In this document: piece after piece, positions 44,935 through 52,156 of the stretch
Layout of the letters: each line of letters starts with the position of its first letter
Position numbering within the stretch: position 1 is the first letter of the stretch
Source: CAVTLG01 sp963735495
GTDB lineage: Bacteria; Chloroflexota; Ktedonobacteria; Ktedonobacterales; Ktedonobacteraceae
Reading direction: 5' to 3'
Length of the DNA stretch: 64,000 bases
Assembly (NCBI GenBank): GCA_963735495.1
Contig: CAVTLG010000002.1
Location: 806,001 to 870,000, forward strand
Position numbers and translations under genes: made by a program
The notes under the pieces: model-generated
Seen by the model: only the letters and a program-made list of their open reading frames with translations
The model's database searches: none
What the model was told of the DNA's origin: nothing

Positions 44935-45162
44935 AGATAGTGTTTGGTTTCAGCTTATATTGCCTTCCATTCAGATGAGCCGAAGGGTACCTCATCTCGG
45001 TCAGATGAGCCGAAGGCTAGAGGCGGTAGCCTCGTTTCTGACCGTTTAAGAGGGTGAAGCGTCAGCTTCGTTTCTGACGGTCTCAGAGGAACGGCAGTGG
45101 CGTTTCTGAATGCCTATGGGTATCACTCCTGACGAAAAGCGTGCGCGTTCCAAACACTATCT
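44935..45162. repeat. Palindromic repeat family C, copy 1, with a family B element nested inside
   Basis: Outer ends AGATAGTGTTTGG (44935-44947) and CCAAACACTATCT (45150-45162) are perfect inverted repeats; next to them TTTCAGC and CTGACGAAA extend the pairing imperfectly. Within lies a complete family B copy (44968-45112). It fills most of the 373-base gene-free space 44921-45293. Confidence 0.8.
44968..45112. repeat. Palindromic repeat family B, copy 1
   Basis: CATTCAGATGAG at the left, CGTTTCTGAATG at the right. Inside are two or three hairpin units with GATGAGCCGAAGGCTAGA and GCCTCGTTTCTGACCG. The inner unit returns twice at 57676-57788. Confidence 0.8.
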
Positions 45163-45293
45163 CAGAAGCCGACTGTATACGCTGGACGCATACGGTCTGC
45201 CTCGTCAGCAAAAATCTGTCCATGAAGATATCTCTGTGCTCTTTACAGAGATTGACGCTACTTGCACGCACGATCTGCGCGGTGATACGGTCG

Positions 45294-45947
45294 TTAGTGC
45301 AAATGAATCGTCACTTCTGCGCTCAAACCCGGTACAAGATCATTGCCACTGGTACTATCCAGCGCCACAATCACCGGCACACGCTGACTGACTTTGGTAA
45401 AGTTGCCGCTAGTATTGTCTGTCGTCGGCAGCAGCGAGAACGTCCCAGCCGTCGCCTGCACGATGCTCTGCACGTGTCCATTATAAGAAGTACCACCATA
45501 TGCGTCGATATGAATATCCACGCTCTGGTTGACTTTCACATTACTAATGTCACTCTCGTCGACGTAAGCGGTGACGGTTAAAGCATGCAGATCGGCAATC
45601 TGGAACATTTCCAGGCCCGGAGTTACAGCCTGCCCCTGCACCGCCGTAGACTCGACGACCGTACCGGCGATTGGACTGGTTATATTCACGGTAGACTTCG
45701 CACCGGTTGCACTCACCGTGCTAATCGTTGCGAGCGTCTCACCAACTGTCGTGGTATCACCCAGTTGTGCGCTGAATTTTGTGAGCTGGCCCGACGCCGG
45801 GCTGCTGATATTCACGATGGGCCCAGTTACCTGGGCATCATCTGTCGTGTAGTAGGTGTAGTTATTGTAGACCCAGTATGAGATCCCACCAGCAATCGCT
45901 AGCACACCAATGACGATTAATAACGGAACTAAAATCAAACGGCGCAT
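45294..45947 (-). CDS. HlyD/EmrA-type membrane-fusion protein
   Basis: The periplasmic-adaptor type subunit of a drug pump; in a Gram-positive-type envelope it may extend from the membrane. The start at 45947 (MRRLILVPLLIV) has AGGGAG about 10 bases upstream. One membrane segment, then the EmrA signature YYTTDDAQVTGPIVNISSP, lipoyl-like halves (GQLTKFSAQLGD and SPIAGTVVESTAVQGQ), and a beta barrel (VTAYVDESDISNVKVNQ). The coiled-coil arm is missing, so at 217 residues it is short, like Gram-positive versions. Its start lies 106 bases after the MFS stop. Confidence 0.87.
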   Translation of the reverse strand: MRRLILVPLLIVIGVLAIAGGISYWVYNNYTYYTTDDAQVTGPIVNISSPASGQLTKFSAQLGDTTTVGETLATISTVSATGAKSTVNITSPIAGTVVESTAVQGQAVTPGLEMFQIADLHALTVTAYVDESDISNVKVNQSVDIHIDAYGGTSYNGHVQSIVQATAGTFSLLPTTDNTSGNFTKVSQRVPVIVALDSTSGNDLVPGLSAEVTIHLH

Positions 45948-46053
45948 AGCTCGTTTTCTCCCTTCAAAATAGATCATTTCACAGATAGATACACAGTAAT
46001 TTCCATTGAGCTGCAAAACATTTACCTGCAATGTATTTAAACAGATAAATCAG

Positions 46054-47688
46054 TTACACAGCCATCATAGCTTCCTCGCGCAGCTTTGCCTCTTCATCGT
46101 CCGCCGCATCCATAGGCGGTTGTGGACCATCAGAACCTGGCTTCTTGCGAGCATTGACAAAGAACGCAGCCACTATCGCCACGATGGTCAGACCTACGCT
46201 TACCCGGAAGGCATCTTGTATCGCCAGGGTATACGATTGGAGCTGCAATTCTCCGCTAATCAGTTGTAAGGCTGCGGAGTAGGCTGGTCCCGTTGATGCA
46301 CCTTGCGTCATGAAGAGCGCTTGCAGGCGCGGCACCAGTTGCCCAAGTGGCGAAGTGGGCGTGACAAGTGCAGCCAGGTGATAGTAGTGGATAGTATTCT
46401 GTGTCTGTACCAATGTGGCGATTACGGCCACAGCTAGCGAACTACCAACAAAACGCAGCGTTGTATTGACCGAAGATGCCTGTGCCAGTTGTTGTGGCTT
46501 GATCTGGGCCAGCGCCGAGACGATCAACGACTGCATACACAGACCAATGCCAAAGCTACGTAAAATCAGCACAAGTTGGAGCTGCCCATAGGGTATATAG
46601 AGATTGAGCGAAGTCAGCAGCCAGAGCGCGACGGCCAGAATAACCAGACCGGGAATCACGACAGCACGCACGCTAAACTTGTCCACCAAACGTCCACCAA
46701 TGAGAGCTGCGACCATTGAGCCGAAAGCCTGAGGCAATAACAACAGCCCCGCCTGAAATGCACTTAACCCGCGCAAATCTTGCAGGTAGACCGGGAGGAG
46801 GAACAGACCTCCGTAGAGTGCGAAGACGACGAGCAGACTGGCGATATTGCTCGTCGTGAAAAGAGCATTCCTAAAGACCCGTAGATCCAGTAATGGTTGC
46901 TTCTCGCGACGGGCTAGATCCAGTTCGACAAACGTGAATATTGTCAGGAGCAGGCCACCAGCGATTAAAAAACTCAGTACCTTTGCCGATCCCCAACCGT
47001 CAGTACTGGCATCCGATAAGCCATACAGTAAAATGCCCAGGCCCGCCGCTGAAAGTAGAAATCCCAGGAGATCGAAGCTGACATGCGCCTCTGGTTGCTC
47101 TGGGCGTAGGAATAACCAGGCCAGGATGATACCGACAATACCGATGGGCAAATTAATGTAGAAGATCAGTTGCCAGCTACCAAAGGTCACAATATAGCCA
47201 CCCAGCGTAGGGCCAAGAGCAGGAGCCAGTAAGATCGGCACGCCCAGGAAGCCGGTTGCCGTACCGCGCTCCTCCGGGGGAAATACCTGGTACAACAGCG
47301 TGATCGACAATGGCATGAGAAACGCACCCGTTGCTCCCTGGAGTACACGGAAGAGGATCAGCACAGGTAAGCTCCAGGATACTCCGCATAGGGCTGAACC
47401 CAGCGTAAAACAAGCCAGAGCCAGCAGGTAGAGACGCTTGAGGCCCAGACGATTAGCAAGAAAGGCCGTTGATGGTGTAGCCACCCCCTGAGCCAGCGTA
47501 TAACCAGTTAAGACCCATTGGACGCTGTCGAGATTTGCCCCAAAGGCGTTTTGCAAGCGCGGAATAGCGATGTTGACAATCGTCGTATCGAGAATGGTCA
47601 TAAAAATGCCGAAAACAACAACACAAGCAACTATCCACTTATATGGAAGTCCCCCTCCTCGTTGTGCGGCAGGTGCAGGAATTTGCAT
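46054..47688 (-). CDS. DHA2-family (EmrB/QacA-type) multidrug MFS transporter
   Basis: Proton-driven exporter with 14 membrane segments. Motif D1/A region: VVFGIFMTILDTTIVNIAIP (Asp in the first helix), FLANRLGLKRLYLL after helix 2, and motif C-like GPTLGGYIVTFGSWQLIFYINLPIG. 544 residues is usual. AAGGAG lies 11 bases before the ATG. It is the first gene of the MFS-HlyD unit, with a likely TetR site 172 bases upstream. Substrates cannot be told from sequence. Confidence 0.92.
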   Translation of the reverse strand: MQIPAPAAQRGGGLPYKWIVACVVVFGIFMTILDTTIVNIAIPRLQNAFGANLDSVQWVLTGYTLAQGVATPSTAFLANRLGLKRLYLLALACFTLGSALCGVSWSLPVLILFRVLQGATGAFLMPLSITLLYQVFPPEERGTATGFLGVPILLAPALGPTLGGYIVTFGSWQLIFYINLPIGIVGIILAWLFLRPEQPEAHVSFDLLGFLLSAAGLGILLYGLSDASTDGWGSAKVLSFLIAGGLLLTIFTFVELDLARREKQPLLDLRVFRNALFTTSNIASLLVVFALYGGLFLLPVYLQDLRGLSAFQAGLLLLPQAFGSMVAALIGGRLVDKFSVRAVVIPGLVILAVALWLLTSLNLYIPYGQLQLVLILRSFGIGLCMQSLIVSALAQIKPQQLAQASSVNTTLRFVGSSLAVAVIATLVQTQNTIHYYHLAALVTPTSPLGQLVPRLQALFMTQGASTGPAYSAALQLISGELQLQSYTLAIQDAFRVSVGLTIVAIVAAFFVNARKKPGSDGPQPPMDAADDEEAKLREEAMMAV

Positions 47689-47859
47689 AATTCAAGAAAC
47701 TCCTTGAAATCAAGCACTATAGTCCCTTACATTTAGATGAGAAGAGCAATATTCTCTCTCCTTTTCGGGTTTATTTCAGTTACTTTCCGAGCTATAATGC
47801 AACGGAAGTGGAAACATCTTACTGTATTTGAGCGATCACTGACTTGACCATCTACACTT

Positions 47860-47873
47860 TGACTTCATAGTCA
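47860..47873. promoter_or_regulatory. Putative TetR-type operator before the MFS gene
   Basis: TGACT-TCAT-AGTCA, an inverted repeat embedded in TTTGACTT, which also occurs near the operator of the TetR gene. Half-site TGAC/GTCA is common to both. Confidence 0.45.
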
Positions 47874-47923
47874 TATATTTACCAGAAAGTCAGCCCATTT
47901 GTCAAGAGGGGGGTGGGACCAAA

Positions 47924-47971
47924 TAGCAAAAACAGAGGATGAGCTTGATAATTCATCCTCTGTTTTTGCTA
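47924..47971. terminator. Long stem-loop with A- and T-runs
   Basis: TAGCAAAAACAGAGGATGA (47924-47942) pairs with TCATCCTCTGTTTTTGCTA (47953-47971), all 19 positions, around a 10-base loop. It stands between the 3' end of the RRM gene (48066, minus) and the MFS promoter, so it probably ends the RRM transcript. Confidence 0.75.
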
Positions 47972-48005
47972 CGTGCAGCACGCAAAGCGGACTCGACAGA
48001 ACGCA

Positions 48006-48066
48006 AGATAGGGTCTGGTTTCAGCGCGCTACTGACAAACAGTGCGCGCGTCCCAAAACACTATCT
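48006..48066. repeat. Palindromic repeat family C, copy 2
   Basis: AGATAGGGTCTGGTTTCAGC at the left and CCCAAAACACTATCT at the right, with GCGCGC inner arms (TTTCAGCGCGC and GTGCGCGCG). Its right end overlaps the stop codon of the RRM gene. Confidence 0.7.
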
Positions 48067-48389
48067 TAGTAGCGTCGGCTGCGATAATCGTTGTCATTGT
48101 TGTTTGGACGCCGCTCACGGTTTTGGAAATTCCGGTTTCCGGGTGCCTGCCGCTCGCGTGCCTCGTTGACGGTGATCGTCCGATTACCCAACAGAGTACC
48201 GTTCAGCCGCTCAATAGCATATTGACCATCCTGATCGTTGGCAAATTCTACGAAGCCGAAGCCTTTGCTGCGCCCCGTCTCGCGGTCAGTGATAACCGTG
48301 GCAAAAGTTACCTCGCCGACTTGCTGGAATAGATCAATCAGGTCCTGTTCGGTTGTTTGGTAGGGAAGACCCCCGACGTAAAGTCTCAT
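48066..48389 (-). CDS. RNA-binding protein with one RRM domain
   Basis: The start at 48389 (MRLYVGGLPYQT) has AGGAG 9 bases upstream; in-frame ATGs further up have no site. RNP2 is LYVGGL, RNP1 is KGFGFVEF, both intact. The short tail is rich in Asn, Arg and Asp (NRNFQNRERRPNNN). This is the bacterial and cyanobacterial 'Rbp' kind, often cold-induced. The target RNA is unknown. Confidence 0.93.
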   Translation of the reverse strand: MRLYVGGLPYQTTEQDLIDLFQQVGEVTFATVITDRETGRSKGFGFVEFANDQDGQYAIERLNGTLLGNRTITVNEARERQAPGNRNFQNRERRPNNNDNDYRSRRY

Positions 48390-48553
48390 TCTGGTATGCT
48401 CCTGTGATGACATCGCTAATCTCATTGACGCTCGTTAGAAACAGTTTCTCACAGAAGCGATCCAACTACTATCTGATGTCATGCTATTGTAGCAAACACG
48501 CGGTGACAGCATTTTATTCCAGAACAGAGCAAGATTGTAGGCATGTTTCCGTA

Positions 48554-49405
48554 TCAACGGCGACGGAGCACCAGGCACAGACATTCTACCGCCGTTTCTA
48601 TCTCCTCCATGTGCTCAATAGCCTGCCGTATCTCATCCGACATATGCCAATAGTTGGGGGACATCATCACTACCTGGGAAATCTCCTCGCGTTGCAAGCA
48701 CAAGGGATAGGCCACCATCGTCGTCGTTACAAAGGAAAATTGCTCCGCGAACTGCTCCATCACATGTTGTTCTTTGTTTTCCTCGATGTTCAGCAGATGC
48801 AACGCTGAGCGCAGTTCCAACAAATGACCCGGCCCAGGAATAATGACCAGTAACAGACCTTGAGGAGCCAGCACACGCGCATATTCAGCAGCATTGCGTG
48901 GCGCAAAGATATTCAGCATCACTTGCAGCGCATGATCCTTGATCACTAATGACTCTTTGAGGTTTGCCACGATAAACAATGCTTCTTTGTAACGCCGCGC
49001 AGCCATGCGTACCGCCTCTTTTGAGATATCGAGTCCGATACAATGCGCTGCATACCCTGACTCCGCCAGAAACGTGTGCAAGCGTCCAAGATAGTAGCCC
49101 TCACCGCATCCGGCATCCAGTATATGCAGAGGTAGCGCGCTCCGTTCACGAAACTCTTCTGGCAGATGCACACGCACAAGCTCGTTCAGCGCATCGGATA
49201 ACGGCTGATAATAGCCATGCTCAAAAAAGTTGCGCCGCATCTGCAGCATCTCTCTGTTGTCGCCCGGCTGTTTTTTCAGCAGTAAATTCACATACCCTTC
49301 TTTGGCAACATCAAAGGTATGCGCGTTGGCGCATGAGAGCACCATGCCAGCTTGCACATACGGCGTACCACACACAGGACAGATGAGTAAATCGATATCT
49401 CGCAT
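48554..49405 (-). CDS. RlmA-like 23S rRNA (guanine-N1)-methyltransferase
   Basis: N-terminal zinc finger LLICPVCGTPYVQAGMVLSC and NAHTFDVAKEGYVNLL, which in RlmA-type enzymes grips the rRNA hairpin, then the SAM-binding Rossmann domain (HILDAGCGEGYYLGRL, CIGLDISKEAVRMAARR) and NIFAPRNAAEYARVLAP. Members methylate G745 or G748 of 23S rRNA; the latter type gives tylosin resistance. The finger lies about 9 residues after the start at 49405; an ATG at 49450 would give 15 more residues and cannot be ruled out. Confidence 0.85.
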   Translation of the reverse strand: MRDIDLLICPVCGTPYVQAGMVLSCANAHTFDVAKEGYVNLLLKKQPGDNREMLQMRRNFFEHGYYQPLSDALNELVRVHLPEEFRERSALPLHILDAGCGEGYYLGRLHTFLAESGYAAHCIGLDISKEAVRMAARRYKEALFIVANLKESLVIKDHALQVMLNIFAPRNAAEYARVLAPQGLLLVIIPGPGHLLELRSALHLLNIEENKEQHVMEQFAEQFSFVTTTMVAYPLCLQREEISQVVMMSPNYWHMSDEIRQAIEHMEEIETAVECLCLVLRRR

Positions 49406-50035
49406 AGCCAGACACAACTCTCTATGGCCTTTCGGGTCGTATACAGCCATCTTTACTATCCATAGACACGCGGAAACGCTCCTCCACACAATGCGAGCGG
49501 GCAGTTTCATGCGCATGCCAGGAACTCTTCATTTAAGACGTCTCTTGTCACAAAAAAGAAATATATCCTCTGTGTCATTGTATCAGAACAACCAATGCTC
49601 CGCCTTTCCCACGTCTGTCACCAGAGGATGAAGTTGTTGCTCAGCGAGCGATTCTTGCTCAAGCAGGGTATGCACGTGCGGCTCCAGTGCTCCCTGGCGC
49701 TACGAGAGCAGGTCGCGGACAGATTGATAGCCCGGCTCTTTCTTTGTGAGCATATAGGCGCTTGTTGTGACGACATTGTGAGAGAAGAACAAAACCAGGG
49801 TCCCTGTTTGTTCGTGCTATAAAGTGCCATGTCCTTACTGCTTTTCTCTGAAGCCGGACCGGAAGGGCACACGTTGATCAAATAATTAGTACATTTTTCA
49901 ATGTACAGGCGATACGGGTATTGCGGTGGCTATATATGGCACCGATTGTCAGTACAATAGGCACTGATAGTCCTCTGACGCACATGATCCCGCGTGCTCC
50001 TGCCCTGCTATTAGTGCAGCATAAGAAGAAGAATC
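49406..50035. other. Gene-free region with a possible decayed frame
   Basis: About 630 bases without a supported gene. On the minus strand between about 49826 and 49590 one frame reads like protein (for example AYMLTKKEPGYQSVRDLL, then, after one TAG, GALEPHVHTLLEQESLAEQQ), perhaps a decayed gene, but no family was recognised. The rest shows nothing clear. Confidence 0.3.
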
Positions 50036-50710
50036 ATGCTAAAACCATTTTTTGATCGCATAGAGGCAGGGAAACTGCTCGCAGCACAATTGGCTGCATA
50101 CAGGAATCGTCCAGATGTCGTGGTACTGGCATTGCCCCGAGGTGGTGTTCCAGTGGCCTTTGAGGTCGCCCATACGCTCCACGCACCGCTGGATGTTCTG
50201 ATTGTTCACAAGCTTGGTGTTCCCGGACAGGAGGAACTTGCGCTTGGTGCTCTTGCCTCCAGGGGAGTGCGTATACTCAACAACGATATTGTGTCAATGC
50301 AAAGAATTCCCGATACCGTGATTGATGAGATTACAGCACGTGAACAACGCGAGTTAGAGCGGCGCGAACGCCTCTATCGGGGAAATCGCCCTCCCTGCGC
50401 TGTCCATGGGCGCACGGTCATCCTGGTGGACGATGGCATAGCCACCGGGGCCACCATGCATGCCGCTGCAGCGGCAGTGAAACAGCAACAGCCGGCTCAT
50501 CTTGTCATTGCTGTTCCTGTTGCTGCTGCCGCAACCTGCGACGAATTTGCGGCCCAGGGGGACGAGGTGATCTGTGTTCTTCAGCCAGAGATATTCTACG
50601 CGGTTGGCCTCTGGTATGAGCATTTCTCGCAAACCACTGATGAGATGGTACAAGACCTGCTTACGCGAGCCAAACACGAGCAATCCGCCTGGTTACAGAA
50701 GCGGAAATAG
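50036..50710 (+). CDS. Phosphoribosyltransferase-domain protein
   Basis: Type I phosphoribosyltransferase fold. The PRPP motif is VILVDDGIATGATM; the N-terminal VVVLALPRGGVPVAFEVA gives the PPi loop, and DVLIVHKLGVPGQEELALGA is typical for the family also annotated in Actinobacteria as 'phosphoribosyltransferase' fused or adjacent to a dienelactone-hydrolase-like protein. The hydrolase gene follows at 50740, 29 bases later on the same strand, keeping that pairing. Substrate unknown. Confidence 0.88.
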   Translation: MLKPFFDRIEAGKLLAAQLAAYRNRPDVVVLALPRGGVPVAFEVAHTLHAPLDVLIVHKLGVPGQEELALGALASRGVRILNNDIVSMQRIPDTVIDEITAREQRELERRERLYRGNRPPCAVHGRTVILVDDGIATGATMHAAAAAVKQQQPAHLVIAVPVAAAATCDEFAAQGDEVICVLQPEIFYAVGLWYEHFSQTTDEMVQDLLTRAKHEQSAWLQKRK

Positions 50711-50739
50711 CGCGCTTGTTTTTCTTAGAAGGAGAGAGC

Positions 50740-51408
50740 ATGATGGATGTACCTTATCCTGAGAGGACTGTACAGATACCTGTTGATTCTGTCCTGATTG
50801 AAGGAGCATTTGCTCTGCCAGAGCAGGCTGAGAGCCTGGTAGTATTCGCTCATGGCAGTGGAAGTAGTCGCTTCAGTCCTAGAAACAATTTTGTCGCTCG
50901 GATACTGCGTCGGGCAGGCATCGGTACGCTCCTCATGGATTTGCTCACTGAGAAGGAAGATGCTCGCTATGAAACACGCTTTGATATTGATCTTTTGACT
51001 GATCGCTTGTTACAGGTTACGCGCTGGCTACAAGGGCAACCAGGCACAACATCTCTGGGAATAGGCTACTTTGGAGCCAGCACAGGAGCCGCCGCTGCAC
51101 TCAAGGCTGCTGCATCCCCTGGCACTGTCATCGAGGCCGTTGTTTCTCGTGGTGGGCGTCCCGATCTAGCAGGAGAAGCACTGGTACATGTTCAGTCTCC
51201 TACGTTGTTGATTGTGGGGGGCGATGACCATACGGTCATACAACTAAATCGTGCGGCATTGGCAAAACTCACAGCCACGAAAGAACTCGTCGTTGTGCCA
51301 GGTGCAACGCATTTGTTTGAAGAACCCGGCACGTTGGAAGAAGTGGCGCGACTCGCCACGCAGTGGTTCAAACGATACCAGCACAGAGTACCAGATCACC
51401 AGATCTGA
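50740..51408 (+). CDS. Alpha/beta hydrolase (dienelactone-hydrolase-like)
   Basis: AAGGAG lies 5 bases before the ATG at 50740. Alpha/beta hydrolase fold: VVFAHGSGSSRFSPRN for the oxyanion loop, the nucleophile region IGYFGASTGAAAALKAAA with Ser in GASTG, the acid in IVGGDDHTVI, and His in VVPGATHLFEEPGTL. Forms an operon with the phosphoribosyltransferase gene. Fused versions of the two in other bacteria suggest a shared role; its substrate is unknown. Confidence 0.88.
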   Translation: MMDVPYPERTVQIPVDSVLIEGAFALPEQAESLVVFAHGSGSSRFSPRNNFVARILRRAGIGTLLMDLLTEKEDARYETRFDIDLLTDRLLQVTRWLQGQPGTTSLGIGYFGASTGAAAALKAAASPGTVIEAVVSRGGRPDLAGEALVHVQSPTLLIVGGDDHTVIQLNRAALAKLTATKELVVVPGATHLFEEPGTLEEVARLATQWFKRYQHRVPDHQI

Positions 51409-51497
51409 TTCCTATCGAAATACCTGGAAAGGCATACGAGAATAGCTTACCAGATTTCGATCTGGCTCATGTGAAGAGCTGGTTGCATGCAAGTTCA

Positions 51498-51638
51498 TCA
51501 GTAGGGTGAATAGCGATAGACCGCTGCCAGCAAAGCCTGATCAGGCATATTCTCTCGCTCCACGGCATAGACGGAGCCACCGTGCAAGATCGTCTGTGTT
51601 GCAGCGAGATCCAGCAGATCGTCATCACCGGCTTCAGC
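51498..51638 (-). pseudogene. C-terminal fragment resembling baeRF (release-factor-like) proteins
   Basis: On the minus strand a frame of 46 codons reads AEAGDDDLLDLAATQTILHGG, SVYAVERENMPDQALLAAVYRYSPY and ends at TGA (51498-51500). The ending of this type (GGxVxxVxxExMP...AAxxRY) matches the C-termini of eRF1/Vms1-like 'baeRF' proteins. Just upstream is an in-frame TAG, and no remaining part of the domain is seen. It was probably cut off when the metallothionein region was joined here. Confidence 0.4.
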
Positions 51639-51661
51639 GGTCTAAAGATTCAGTTGCACCT

Positions 51662-51895
51662 TCAGTTGCGGTCCCGCAACCCTTGTGCTCCTTCTTTGGT
51701 TGCACAATTTGCACAACAGTAGAAGGTTCCATTCACTTCTACTCCATGACCAATAATGCGACAACCACAGCGATGACAAGTAGGGGCCAGGGTAGCAATC
51801 GCACATTCAAAGCTGTCGAAGACATGTGCCTTCCCACTCATGACAACCTCAAAGGCTTTATCATATTCGTTGTTACATCGTTCACACTGTGCCAT
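51662..51895 (-). CDS. Prokaryotic metallothionein-type small zinc protein
   Basis: AAAAGGAG lies 8 bases before the ATG. The 77-residue product has nine cysteines (4, 7, 31, 40, 43, 45, 60, 61, 64) and several histidines, with the family wording MAQCERCNNEYDKAFEV, FDSFECAIATLAPTC, RIIGHGVEVNG and FYCCANC. It resembles the cyanobacterial/actinobacterial SmtA-like family (zinc and cadmium binding). It stands alone; no SmtB/ArsR regulator is next to it. Confidence 0.85.
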   Translation of the reverse strand: MAQCERCNNEYDKAFEVVMSGKAHVFDSFECAIATLAPTCHRCGCRIIGHGVEVNGTFYCCANCATKEGAQGLRDRN

Positions 51896-52156
51896 ACTTA
51901 TGACTCCTTTTCACTAGAGAGAGTAGATTAGCGTTGTCCCATGGGTGCTGTGTATTTGGGAAAAACAGAGATCTATGAGGCTCTCTTCCACTTCAAAAAC
52001 CCCTGATGATGTTCATCGACCCTTGTTATTCCACGAAATAGCACATACCTATGTTACTCATCACTTGTTATGGTATTATGGGTATCATTGATGTAGGTAA
52101 ATTCATCATCTGAAAGACTTCTGATCGATGTACCTGTAGATAGAGGAGCAATTTAC

